Origin: DASPTT01 sp035623275
GTDB lineage: Bacteria > Actinomycetota > Acidimicrobiia > Acidimicrobiales > UBA8190
Direction of reading: 5' to 3'
NCBI GenBank assembly: GCA_035623275.1
Contig: DASPTT010000151.1
Span: forward strand, 1 to 39,665
Length of the DNA: 39,665 nt
The notes beneath the pieces were generated by a model. It had not been told where the DNA came from, searched no databases, and was given only the letters and a program-made list of their open reading frames with translations. Of the stretch, positions 31,741-39,460 are shown piece after piece (positions within the stretch are counted from its first letter, which is position 1; every line of letters starts with the position of its first letter). The translations under genes were made by a program, and so were the position numbers.

Positions 31741-32517
31741 ATGAGCCCGCACCGTCCGCCCCGTCACGCCCATCGCCGCCGCGGCGCGCACCGCGCCAGG
31801 GGCGCCCGCCCGGCGCGGTGGTGGATGGTGCTCGGCGCGGTGGTGGTGGGCCTGGCGGGGGCCATCGCCTTCGGCGGCTGGGCCGGTGGGTCCACCGCTC
31901 CGGACGGCGCACGGGACCGTCCGCCTCTGGCTCCGGCGGGCACCAGCTCGACGATCACCAGCTCGACGACCACCAGCTCGACGACCACGACCACCGCCAC
32001 GGCGCCGCCCGCCGCGGCCGCGCCCGCCCCGGTGGCGCTGGTGCCCGCCGTGCCCGGCGGCGCCTTCGCCGTCGGCGACTCCGTGCTCGTCGACGCACAG
32101 GGGGCGCTGGCGGCCGCCGTGCCCGGCATCGAGGTCGACGCGGCCGTGAGCCGGCAGTGGGGGGAGGGCGAGCCCCTCGTCGCCGCGGCGCGGGCCCGGG
32201 GGATCACCGGGACGGTGGTGGTCTTCCTCGGCACCAACGGCCCCATCGCCGCCTCCGACGTCGACGCCATGATGGCGGCGGCCCAGGGTGTCCAGCGGGT
32301 CGTGTTCGTCACGGTGCATGTCGACCAGCCCTGGCAGGACCCCAACAATGCCGTGCTGGCCGCGGGCGTGGCCCGCTACCCGAACGCGGTGCTGGCCGAC
32401 TGGTACGCGCTCAGCACGCCGCACCCGGAGTGGTTCTACTCGGACGGGACCCATCTGCCCATCGGGGGTCCCGGCGCGCGGGCGCTTGCCGCGCTCATCG
32501 CCTCCAAGGTGGGGTAG
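31741..32517 (+). CDS. Membrane-anchored SGNH-hydrolase-like protein
   Basis: A 258-residue protein. A basic His/Arg-rich cytoplasmic start is followed by a transmembrane helix (about 28-48), a Thr/Ser-rich linker (T-S-S-T-I-T-S-S-T-T-T-S-S), and an extracytoplasmic SGNH domain. Block I is V-G-D-S-V (Ser114), the G-T-N-G block supplies Asn, and D-G-T-H-L near residue 236 supplies the Asp/His pair. It resembles the C-terminal domain of OatA-type acyltransferases, but without the membrane acyltransferase domain. It may O-acetylate or deacetylate a wall polymer; this is inference. Confidence 0.83.
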   Translation: MSPHRPPRHAHRRRGAHRARGARPARWWMVLGAVVVGLAGAIAFGGWAGGSTAPDGARDRPPLAPAGTSSTITSSTTTSSTTTTTATAPPAAAAPAPVALVPAVPGGAFAVGDSVLVDAQGALAAAVPGIEVDAAVSRQWGEGEPLVAAARARGITGTVVVFLGTNGPIAASDVDAMMAAAQGVQRVVFVTVHVDQPWQDPNNAVLAAGVARYPNAVLADWYALSTPHPEWFYSDGTHLPIGGPGARALAALIASKVG

Positions 32518-32532
32518 GGCGGCGGGTCCGGG

Positions 32533-32538
32533 TAGCGT
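32533..32538 (+). promoter_or_regulatory. -10-like TAGCGT before tyrosine phosphatase
   Basis: TAGCGT ends seven bases before the ATG at 32546, with no Shine-Dalgarno. Confidence 0.35.
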
Positions 32539-32545
32539 GCCGACG

Positions 32546-33316
32546 ATGAGCGAGTCATCCGGGTCTCGGGCCGCCCCCACCCGCCATATCGAGCTGTCGG
32601 GTTGCTGCAACTTCCGCGACCTGGGCGGGTATCCCGCCGCCGACGGCCGCTCCACGGCCTGGCGCCGGGTCTTCCGGGCCGACGGGCTCACCAACCTGAC
32701 CGAGGACGACCTGGCCGTGCTCGAGGACATCGGGATCCGGACCGTGGTCGACCTTCGCACCGACACGGAGACGGAGAACCGGGGACGGTTCCCCGCCCAT
32801 CTCGACCACATCGCGTACCACCATCTCCCGCTCACCGAGACCCTGCCGGGCGAGGAGCAGGCACCCGAATGGGGTGACGCCGGCTTCGTGGCCGAGCGCT
32901 ACAAGGGGATGCTGGTCGACGGCGCCACGTCGGTCGTCGCCACCGTCCGCCTGCTGGCCGACGAGGCCTGCCTCCCCGCCGTGTTCCACTGCAGCGTGGG
33001 CAAGGACCGCACGGGCGTGCTCGCTGCCGTCGTCCTCGGTTTCCTCGGGGTGCCCGAGCCGGTCATCGTCGAGGACTACGCCCTGTCCGCGGCGGCCATG
33101 GTCCGCGTGCTCGAGCGTCTGGAGGCCGAGTTCCCCGACGCCCGGGAGGTCATCGACCGCTACCGCCCGGTGATCCTGTCCGTGGAGCCGGCGGCCATGC
33201 GGGGGTTGCTCGACGCCGTGCGATCGGAGCACGGCTCCTTCGACGGGCTTGCCGCCGCGCTCGGCGTCGGGGCCGAGGTCGAGGCCCTGCGAGGGGCGCT
33301 GCTCGAGGCGCCCTGA
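32546..33316 (+). CDS. Tyrosine-protein phosphatase (MptpB/LipA-like dual specificity)
   Basis: A 256-residue protein of the PF13350 family. The N-terminal N-F-R-D-L-G-G-Y (21-28) and the E/D-rich T-V-V-D-L-R strand are typical. The phosphate loop H-C-S-V-G-K-D-R-T-G (147-156) holds nucleophile C148, and its K-D-R is the signature of the MptpB/LipA branch, which can act on phosphotyrosine, phosphoserine and phosphoinositides. No signal peptide is visible. It follows the SGNH gene by 28 bp but has its own -10-like box. The substrate is unknown. Confidence 0.92.
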   Translation: MSESSGSRAAPTRHIELSGCCNFRDLGGYPAADGRSTAWRRVFRADGLTNLTEDDLAVLEDIGIRTVVDLRTDTETENRGRFPAHLDHIAYHHLPLTETLPGEEQAPEWGDAGFVAERYKGMLVDGATSVVATVRLLADEACLPAVFHCSVGKDRTGVLAAVVLGFLGVPEPVIVEDYALSAAAMVRVLERLEAEFPDAREVIDRYRPVILSVEPAAMRGLLDAVRSEHGSFDGLAAALGVGAEVEALRGALLEAP

Positions 33317-33328
33317 GCGCCGCCCCGG

Positions 33329-33343
33329 GCCGGTGCATCCGGC
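33329..33343. terminator. Hairpin between convergent phosphatase and aldo/keto reductase genes
   Basis: GCCGG (33329-33333) pairs with CCGGC (33339-33343) around TGCAT, in a 50-bp gap rich in further GCGC palindromes. A modest candidate terminator without a T-run. Confidence 0.35.
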
Positions 33344-33366
33344 GCGCCGGCATCGGGGGCGCCCGG

Positions 33367-34338
33367 TCAGCTCCAGATGGTGATCTCGTCGATCCGGGTG
33401 AGCACCTTGTCGTCGAGCATGGGCAGGACCTCCAGCGCCCGCAGGTTCTCGTGGACCTGCTCGACCCGGCTCGCCCCTGTGATCACGGTGGAGACGTTGG
33501 GGTTGCGGGCGCACCAGGCGATCGCCAGCTGCGACAGCGTGCAGCCGAGGTTGTCGGCCACGTCCTTCAAGTCGCGCACCTTGGCGTTGCGCCTGGGGTC
33601 GGTGAGCGTGTCGCGCAGCCATTCGTAGCCGGGGAGCGAGGCCCGGCTGCCTTCGGGAATGCCGTCGAGGTACTTGCCCGTGAGCAGGCCCGAGGCCAAC
33701 GGGCTCCACGTGGTGAGGCCCAGCCCGATGTCCTCGTAGAGGCGGGCGAACTCGTGCTCGACCTTCTTGCGCCACAGGAGGTTGTACTGCGGCTGCTCCA
33801 TGACCGGCTTGTGGAGGTGGTGGCGATCCGCGATCTCCCACGCGGCACGGATCTCGTCGGCTGTCCACTCCGAGGTGCCCCAGTACAGCGCCTTGCCCGC
33901 GCTGACCATGTCCGACATGGCCCACACCGTCTCCTCGATGGGGGTCTCGGGATCGGCCCGGTGGCAGAAGACGAGGTCCACGAAGTCGAGGCCGAAGCGC
34001 TCGAGGCTCCCGTCGATGGCCTGGGACAGGTACTTGCGGTTCAGCGTGTTGCGCATGTTCACGTCGTCGTGGATGCCCCAGTAGAGCTTGGTGGAGACGA
34101 CATAGCTGTGGCGGGGCCAGCCCAGGTGACGGAAGGCCTCGCCCATGATGCGCTCGGACTCGCCGCCCGAGTACGCCTCGGCATTGTCGAAGAAGTTCAC
34201 CCCCGCGTCTCGGGCCGCGCCCAGGCAGTCGGCGGCCAGGCCGACGTCGAGCTGGGGTCCGAAGGTCACCCAGGAACCGAAGGAGAGGACGCTCACCTGC
34301 AGGCCCGAGCGGCCGAGTCGTCGGTACTCCATGTCCAT
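33367..34338 (-). CDS. Aldo/keto reductase (potassium channel beta-subunit-like)
   Basis: A 323-residue NADPH-dependent TIM-barrel reductase. It opens M-E-Y-R-R-L-G-R-S-G-L-Q-V-S. The catalytic tetrad is Asp/Tyr in F-F-D-N-A-E-A-Y (about 49-56), Lys in V-S-T-K-L, and His in V-F-C-H-R-A-D. G-T-S-E-W and the C-terminal I-T-G-A-S-R nucleotide motif are present. The M-E-Y-R-x-L-G start and W-G-T-S-E-W are typical of the Kv-beta/YghZ branch. ATG at 34338 follows AAGGAG by nine bases; a second ATG two codons on is possible. Confidence 0.93.
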   Translation of the reverse strand: MDMEYRRLGRSGLQVSVLSFGSWVTFGPQLDVGLAADCLGAARDAGVNFFDNAEAYSGGESERIMGEAFRHLGWPRHSYVVSTKLYWGIHDDVNMRNTLNRKYLSQAIDGSLERFGLDFVDLVFCHRADPETPIEETVWAMSDMVSAGKALYWGTSEWTADEIRAAWEIADRHHLHKPVMEQPQYNLLWRKKVEHEFARLYEDIGLGLTTWSPLASGLLTGKYLDGIPEGSRASLPGYEWLRDTLTDPRRNAKVRDLKDVADNLGCTLSQLAIAWCARNPNVSTVITGASRVEQVHENLRALEVLPMLDDKVLTRIDEITIWS

Positions 34339-34440
34339 GGCGACGTGCTCCTTCCCGCGCCCCTCGGGGCGGCGTCGGATTGGAGCCTAGGAGCAACCCC
34401 GCGACCGTGCGCCGCGGGTGCGGCGTTGGCGGGGAGATGC

Positions 34441-34488
34441 AGGGCCGGCCGGTGTCAGGGCCGGCCGGTGTCAGGGCCGGCCGGCGCC
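34441..34488. repeat. Three tandem 16-bp repeats at the NlpC/P60 gene end
   Basis: AGGGCCGGCCGGTGTC occurs twice exactly (34441-34456, 34457-34472), and a third copy (34473-34488) differs in two bases. On the minus strand each contains GGCCGGCC followed by CCTG/A. The stop codon of the NlpC/P60 gene (34471-34473) lies at the junction of copies two and three. The GGCCGGCC palindromes could pair between copies as a terminator. Confidence 0.9.
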
Positions 34489-35547
34489 CACCAGGCCGTT
34501 GTCCCAGATGGCCTGGATGCGGACCGTCGACCCGGTGCTCGGTGCGTGCACGACCTCCCCGTTGCCGATGTAGATGGCCACGTGGGAGACGCCACCCCCG
34601 TCCGACCAGAAGACGAGGTCGCCCGGCTGCATGGCGGAGAGCGGGATGTGGACCACGGCGTCGTACTGCTCGGCGGCCGTGCGGGGGATGGACACCCCGG
34701 CCTGGCCCCAGGACCACTGGGTGAGCCCGGAGCAGTCGAAGCCCACCCCTGGGGACTCGCCGCCCCACTGGTAGGGCACGCCGATCTGGCTCTCGGCGGC
34801 GGCCACGGCCTTGCCCGCTGCGCCGTTGACCGGGACGTTGGAGACGTTGGAGACGGTGGTGTGCTCGGCGGCGATCCGGGCCAGATAGGCGGCGTGAGCG
34901 GCGGCCTCCTGGGCGGCCTGCTGCTGGGCGACGAGGGCGGCGACCTGGCTGTTGGCGTGCCCGAGGGCCGCCTGCTCGTCGGCCATGGTGGCCGCGGCGG
35001 CGCTGCGGGCCGCGTCGACCTGGTCCAGAGCGGCCTGGGCCTGCGCCTCGCTCCCTTGGAGCTGGGTCTCCTGGGCGCTCAGGTGGGTCTCGGCCTCCCT
35101 GAGGGCGTCCACGGCGGTGGAGACGTTGCCCGAGGCCACCGAGCGGTACTCGCTGGCCGCCGCCTGGTTGCCGGCGCTGGCGAAGAGGGCGTCGAGGCCG
35201 CTGTCGGTGCCCCCGGCCATGTAGGCGTCGAGCGCCTGGGCCCGGAGGTCGGCCTGGTCGGCGGCGACCGTGGACTGGTCGGCGGCGATGGTCGCCTTGG
35301 TCTGGGCGATCTGGCCCTGGAGCGCGGCGACCTGCGCCTGCGCCTCCTCGTACTGCTGCGAGATGGCGTCGAGCTTCTGCCCGTCGGTCGCGACCTGAGC
35401 GGCGATCTGCGCGGCCTGCGCCTTGGCCGTGGCGATCGGGTCCGCGAACGACGCGCGTGGCGCGACGACGCTGACGGCAGCGGCGACGGTGACGACAGCG
35501 CCTGTGAGCGCGGCCACACGTGTGCGCAGCCTCTTCCTACCGCCCAT
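34471..35547 (-). CDS. NlpC/P60 peptidoglycan hydrolase (RipA/RipC-like)
   Basis: A 358-residue secreted endopeptidase. A basic start (M-G-G-R-K-R-L-R-T-R), hydrophobic core (about 11-30) and A-S-F-A-D form a signal peptide. Residues about 38-215 are an Ala/Gln-rich coiled coil, as in RipA-type proteins. The C-terminal NlpC/P60 domain has G-F-D-C-S-G-L-T (nucleophile near residue 270), V-S-H-V-A-I-Y-I-G (His), and V-V-H-A-P. It cuts D-Glu-mDAP bonds to separate daughter cells. The ATG at 35547 fits a signal peptide; the frame is open upstream. A hairpin lies 37 bp upstream of the start. Confidence 0.92.
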   Translation of the reverse strand: MGGRKRLRTRVAALTGAVVTVAAAVSVVAPRASFADPIATAKAQAAQIAAQVATDGQKLDAISQQYEEAQAQVAALQGQIAQTKATIAADQSTVAADQADLRAQALDAYMAGGTDSGLDALFASAGNQAAASEYRSVASGNVSTAVDALREAETHLSAQETQLQGSEAQAQAALDQVDAARSAAAATMADEQAALGHANSQVAALVAQQQAAQEAAAHAAYLARIAAEHTTVSNVSNVPVNGAAGKAVAAAESQIGVPYQWGGESPGVGFDCSGLTQWSWGQAGVSIPRTAAEQYDAVVHIPLSAMQPGDLVFWSDGGGVSHVAIYIGNGEVVHAPSTGSTVRIQAIWDNGLVGAGRP

Positions 35548-35582
35548 GCGCGCCGTCGAGGGGTTCTCGACGTCAGTCACAA

Positions 35583-35607
35583 CGGGACTAGTGCTTAGCA
35601 AGTCCCG
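35583..35607. promoter_or_regulatory. Hairpin or operator upstream of the NlpC/P60 gene
   Basis: CGGGACT (35583-35589) pairs with AGTCCCG (35601-35607), enclosing an inner TGC-TTA-GCA stem. It lies just upstream of the gene in the position of a 5' leader or operator. It does not match any riboswitch I know. Confidence 0.45.
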
Positions 35608-35676
35608 GACAACGCGGGCAAACCAATCGAATGGCACCCTGTGAAAAAAATCCGTGACCAGGGATGACGCAATGGA

Positions 35677-36450
35677 TCAGGCGAAGACCTCTCCGCCGTT
35701 GACGTCGAGTGCCTGTCCCGTGATCGCGCTCGAGCGATCCGATGCGAAGAACGCCACCGCGTGCGCGACCTCGTCGTCGGTGGGCACGGTGCCCAGTGGT
35801 ATCGCCGACGCGATCTCGTCGACGACCTCCTGTTCGCTGATGCCGCGTCGCTGCGCCGTGAACTGCACGTAGAGCTCGACCTGTGGCCCCCACATCCATC
35901 CGGGAAGAACCGAATTCACCCGAATATGGTGCCGTCCGAGCTCTTGGGCGAGCACCTGCGCCGCCGTGAGCAACGCCCCCTTGGACACCGCATAGCCACC
36001 CTGAAGGGCAATGGGCTTGCGCACGATCATCGAATTCACGAACACGATCGAACCTCCACCCTGCGCGCGCATGTGCGGGACCACTGCTTTGGTCAACTGC
36101 AGCGGTCCGAACAGGTTGACCTCGACGATGCGACGCCAGTCGTCGAGATCGACCTTCTCGAAGGTCTTGAACACGTCGGGGACGTATGCGTTGTTCACCA
36201 GCACGTCGACGCGGCCGAACGCGTCGACCGCGTGTGCGGCGAGGCGCGCACACTGCGCGACGTCCGTGACGTCGGTCGGCACCACCTCGGCGCGTCGTCC
36301 GGCGACCTCCACCTCTGCGGCGACGTCGCGCAGCACCGACTCAGTGCGCGCGCCGAGCACGACGTCCGCCCCCTCCGACGCAAGCAGGAGCGCGATCTCT
36401 CGCCCGAGGCCGGGGCCCACCCCGGACACGATGCACACGCGACCTTCCAC
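35677..36450 (-). CDS. SDR family oxidoreductase
   Basis: A 257-residue SDR. The glycine motif is S-G-V-G-P-G-L-G (about 9-16), V-L-G-A-R (about 32-36) at the end of strand 2 suggests NADP, N-N-A-Y replaces the usual N-N-A-G, the Ser is in V-N-S-M-I, and the catalytic pair is Y-A-V-S-K. The C-terminal L-P-G-W-M-W-G-P and V-N-G-G-E are typical. GTG start at 36450 with a strong GAGGGAGGA ribosome binding site; the longer frame upstream is the shadow of the MFS gene. It lies 60 bp downstream of the MFS gene on the same strand, so the two may be linked. Confidence 0.92.
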   Translation of the reverse strand: MEGRVCIVSGVGPGLGREIALLLASEGADVVLGARTESVLRDVAAEVEVAGRRAEVVPTDVTDVAQCARLAAHAVDAFGRVDVLVNNAYVPDVFKTFEKVDLDDWRRIVEVNLFGPLQLTKAVVPHMRAQGGGSIVFVNSMIVRKPIALQGGYAVSKGALLTAAQVLAQELGRHHIRVNSVLPGWMWGPQVELYVQFTAQRRGISEQEVVDEIASAIPLGTVPTDDEVAHAVAFFASDRSSAITGQALDVNGGEVFA

Positions 36451-36509
36451 GACCCGTCCTCCCTCACCGGCGTTCGCCGCGCCCGGCGCGGGGACCCTAG
36501 GTGGTGCGG

Positions 36510-38351
36510 CTACGGCCCCGCCAGCACGCCGTGGGGCTCCTCCAGGTGGAGCTTGGCCAGTTCGACGTCGACCATGTGCTCGCGCTCCTCGGCCTCGCGC
36601 CGGGCCACCGCCGGGCTCCACGTGCCCCGCATGAAGAAGATGATCACCAGGAACACCACCTGGCCGCCGATGCAGACCCACCACCAGCGCTTCCATTCGG
36701 CAGGGGCGGCCTTCTGGGCCTTGACGATCGTCCCCTCGATCTCCAAGAGGGCGGCCAGCTGGGGCGAGTTCACCCGCACGGTGGCGATCTCGCTGGGGGT
36801 GACCTGCTTGCCCGCCTTGATCTGCGACGCCAGCGGGTTGAAGGTCAGCAGCCCGTTGACCTGTGCCTTGAGGGCGTCGGGCACTGCGGCGAGCGACCCG
36901 AAGAGGTTGTGGGTCTTGGCATAGCCGGTGAGGATGATGGCCAGGGCCTCACCCGGCGGGCCGGCGTTCTGCTGGAGGCCGGTGACCACGCTCTGCGGCG
37001 CGGCCGGCGGGCTGGCGACCGTGGCACTCGGCAGATAGGGCTGCGCGGCCTGGAAGGCCTGCAGGGCGACGGCCGACTTCTGGTTGTCGACGATGGGGTT
37101 CGACGTGGTGATGACGTACGGCAGCGCTAGGAACGAGGCGGCGACGACGATGCGCAGGACCCAGCCCCACAGGGCGAGGCCGGTGGCGGTGAGCGCAGGG
37201 TTCTTGTCCTCGACCGCCTCGGTGTAGTTCGCCATCCACGCCGGGTAGGCGGTGCCGAGGGCGATGCCGAGCACCATCACGATCAGTGCGTTCGTGTAGT
37301 AGCCGGTCATCGGGTGGTCCGTCTTGCTCAGCAGGAGATAGGTCATCACGATGGCGCCGATGCAGCCGATGAGCATGAAGGGCTTGCGGACCCGCACGAA
37401 GTCGGAGAGGAATCCGATCACGACGACGGTGATGGCATTGGCGATACCGAACCACAGGTTGATGCCGTTGGCGTCCGCCGTCGTTTCGTTGAAGACCACC
37501 ACCCAGTACAGGGTGAAGATCGTGACCGCCGCGTAGAAGATCAGCAGGAAGGTCGAGATCCCGAACGAGGAGGCGAGCAGGTCCCACTTGAGCATGGTGC
37601 GCCAGGGGTGGGCGATGGCCGCCTCGACGTCCACACCCTTGGCCCTGGCCTCCACGAGCACACGCTCCCGTTCGGTGACCATCAACTGGTCCCGCAACGC
37701 CGGGTCGAGTTCGCGCAGGCCGAGGAAGGCGACGACGAACACCCCGAGGGTCACGGCCCCGGAGATGACGAACTGGTCCTGCCACGGCTTGAGGTGCGTC
37801 AGCGTGTGGGTGGCCACCAGGCTGGCCACCACGTAGCCGAGGGTGGGCCCCACGGTCCAGAACCCCATGGCCGTGGCCCGGCCGACCTGCGGGGAGAAGT
37901 CGCGGATGAGGGCGGGGGTGACCACGAGGATGATGCCCTCGACGATGCCGATGATCGAGTACTCGATCGAGAAGAGCGCCTTCGACGAGGTGTTGGGGAT
38001 CGCCGCGAATTGCAGGATGCCGATGACGAATGTGCCGATGAGGCAGAGGTTGACCCGCCCGATCTTGTCGGCGAGCCCGCCGAGGATCGCCGCGAACGCC
38101 CCGAGCCCGTTGGAGACGACCACGAGCAGCAGGAAGTAGCGGAAGCTCATGTGGTAGTAGGGCAGCAACAGCGGCAGGGTCGCGCCCTCTTCCCAGTACA
38201 CGTAGTAGAGGACCACGGCGATGAGCACGACGATGCCGAGGTACATGTAGCGCCTCGGGTGCGACGGGTACCGGTGGATGCGGCGGGACCACAGCGTGTT
38301 GGCCCACGTGTCCTGGGGAGCCGACATCGGGACTGCCATCGCCTCGGCCAT
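36510..38351 (-). CDS. MFS transporter with a large extracytoplasmic loop before the last helix
   Basis: A 613-residue transporter. Twelve helices are predicted; G-G-L-A-D-K-I-G-R-V in the loop 2-3 is motif A, and G-F-L-S-D-F-V-R-V-R-K in the second half is its repeat. After TM11 (about 390-412) about 130 residues, rich in Ala, Pro, Gln and Ser, lie outside the membrane (about 418-548), before the last helix (W-W-W-V-C-I-G-G-Q-V-V-F-L-V-I-I-F-F). Ordinary MFS loops here are short. The substrate is unknown. ATG at 38351 follows GGAGGGGT by four bases. Confidence 0.88.
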   Translation of the reverse strand: MAEAMAVPMSAPQDTWANTLWSRRIHRYPSHPRRYMYLGIVVLIAVVLYYVYWEEGATLPLLLPYYHMSFRYFLLLVVVSNGLGAFAAILGGLADKIGRVNLCLIGTFVIGILQFAAIPNTSSKALFSIEYSIIGIVEGIILVVTPALIRDFSPQVGRATAMGFWTVGPTLGYVVASLVATHTLTHLKPWQDQFVISGAVTLGVFVVAFLGLRELDPALRDQLMVTERERVLVEARAKGVDVEAAIAHPWRTMLKWDLLASSFGISTFLLIFYAAVTIFTLYWVVVFNETTADANGINLWFGIANAITVVVIGFLSDFVRVRKPFMLIGCIGAIVMTYLLLSKTDHPMTGYYTNALIVMVLGIALGTAYPAWMANYTEAVEDKNPALTATGLALWGWVLRIVVAASFLALPYVITTSNPIVDNQKSAVALQAFQAAQPYLPSATVASPPAAPQSVVTGLQQNAGPPGEALAIILTGYAKTHNLFGSLAAVPDALKAQVNGLLTFNPLASQIKAGKQVTPSEIATVRVNSPQLAALLEIEGTIVKAQKAAPAEWKRWWWVCIGGQVVFLVIIFFMRGTWSPAVARREAEEREHMVDVELAKLHLEEPHGVLAGP

Positions 38352-38535
38352 TGTCACCCCTCCCCCTCGGCCGGCGCCCCGCTGGGGCGCCCTCGCCAGC
38401 CGCCTCGTGCCTCCCCCTGGACCCACCCTGTGCGCGCAACCGGTGCTTGCTGCGATGTTACGCCGGACCCCGCTCCCGGCCAGGGCCGGAATGCCCCTTC
38501 AGGGGGGTGCGGGCGGGTCCTGCCGTCGAGGCCGC

Positions 38536-38564
38536 TTGCCATTTGGGCTGGTGCGGAGGATGCT
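38536..38564 (+). promoter_or_regulatory. Promoter candidate of the small unknown gene
   Basis: TTGCCA (38536-38541) and GATGCT (38559-38564) are separated by exactly 17 bp, 34 bp before the ATG at 38599, which has AAGGGGA as ribosome binding site. Confidence 0.45.
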
Positions 38565-38598
38565 GAGGGAGGCGACCTGCGCCGCGAAGGGGACGCGC

Positions 38599-38970
38599 AT
38601 GGCCATCGATCCCGTCTTCGACCCGGGACCCGACCCGTTCGGGCACACCTGGCTCATCGAGATGGCACAGGAGCTGAGCGGCATCGCCAACAAGGGCGAT
38701 CACCCGCGCCTGAGCCTGCAGGCCTCCGTGCTCCTCGAGGCGTTCGCGCGCCACGTGGAGGAGGAGCGTCACTTGGTCCTGCGACTGCCGCCCATCACGG
38801 CCCGGCTCATCGAGAACGGCCAGCAGCGGGTGGTCGACCGGCTCGTCTCGCTGGTGCTGTCGGCCGACCTGGCCGAGGAGCCCTGCACCTGCGGGGAGCT
38901 GGCCGACGAGGTGGCTTTGCTGATCGAGCTCCAGATCATCTCCGAGGAGTGGGACCAGTCGGACCGCTGA
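38599..38970 (+). CDS. Hypothetical protein, small helical
   Basis: A 123-residue protein. It is mostly helical and acidic, with F-D-P-G-P-D-P-F-G-H-T-W-L near the start and a C-T-C-G-E-L motif near residue 97; the latter two Cys could hold metal or form a bond. No transmembrane helix or known domain is recognised. The ATG at 38599 has AAGGGGA and a 17-bp-spaced promoter; an upstream in-frame ATG is less likely. It converges on the Ig-like remnant, sharing a hairpin with it. Confidence 0.6.
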   Translation: MAIDPVFDPGPDPFGHTWLIEMAQELSGIANKGDHPRLSLQASVLLEAFARHVEEERHLVLRLPPITARLIENGQQRVVDRLVSLVLSADLAEEPCTCGELADEVALLIELQIISEEWDQSDR

Positions 38971-38993
38971 GGGCGGTTCGGCGCCGCCCTCAG
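38967..38993. terminator. Perfect 10-bp hairpin containing both stop codons of a convergent pair
   Basis: CTGAGGGCGG (38967-38976) pairs perfectly with CCGCCCTCAG (38984-38993) around a 7-base loop. The plus-strand TGA is 38968-38970 and the minus-strand TGA is the complement of 38990-38992, so both stops are in the arms. A strong bidirectional terminator candidate. Confidence 0.65.
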
Positions 38994-39307
38994 GGCACCG
39001 TCACCCGCTGTTGCTGTTGGGGTGCCGTCTGGTAGTCGGCGTTGCCTTTCTGGTTGGCGTCGACGATGCAGGACCCTGCGCCCTCGAACGTCACCTTCTT
39101 CGTGCCGCTCGAGTAGGTGCACGCCCCCTTGGCCGATGCCGTGTCGATGGTGATCGCCACCGCCAGGCCTGACGACGCCGTGGCGCCCACCGTGGAGTTG
39201 CTCCCGATCGGCGGGTTCGAGGGCGGGCTGGAGGTGAAGGTGATCGACTGCGGACCCTTGACCACGGTGATGGGCAGCGTGACCGTCACCTTCTGGGCGG
39301 GTGAAAC
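38990..39307 (-). pseudogene. Truncated Ig-like-repeat surface protein, C-terminal end
   Basis: The frame gives 105 residues with one Ig-like repeat: S-I-T-F-T-S-S-P-P, P-I-G-S-N-S-T-V-G-A-T, G-A-C-T-Y, V-T-F-E-G-A-G-S-C-I-V-D-A-N-Q and A-D-Y-Q-T-A-P-Q. This is the pattern of actinobacterial secreted proteins with tandem repeats. The leading A-Q-K-V-T-V-T-L resembles the end of a preceding repeat. Upstream it runs into an in-frame stop (complement of 39308-39310), and no other frame continues it. So the rest, including signal peptide, is lost. The break is next to a dispersed repeat and an HTH/transposase-like gene. Confidence 0.7.
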
Positions 39308-39338
39308 TCAGGAAGACACCGGACGAAACAGCACCACT

Positions 39339-39406
39339 CGACGGAGGCCATCCGGCACGTGCCGGTGAGGTCGCCGCCGCCCAGCCGTCACCCGCACGCA
39401 AACGAC
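39339..39406. repeat. Right copy of the dispersed intergenic repeat
   Basis: Bases 39339-39355 are identical to 224-240 and similarity continues to AACGAC at 39401-39406. It lies between the truncated Ig-like protein and the HTH/transposase-like gene. Confidence 0.55.
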
Positions 39407-39460
39407 GGCCCGCTTGGGCTCAAGTGGTGACCGCGACATCTCCTGACCTGGAGGTGTCAG

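Noticed and set aside
30975..31741. Long plus-strand frame running through the SHOCT gene into the SGNH gene
   Set aside because: It is the shadow of the SHOCT gene and an intergenic region; the SGNH domain is in a different frame beginning at 31741.
35640..35660. T-run (seven T on the minus strand) as a Rho-independent terminator of the SDR gene
   Set aside because: No convincing GC stem directly precedes the T-run.
35548..35676. c-di-AMP (ydaO) riboswitch upstream of the NlpC/P60 gene
   Set aside because: The conserved GGGGAACCC-like and GGGGTGAATC-like blocks are not visible on the minus strand. Only a simple hairpin is present.
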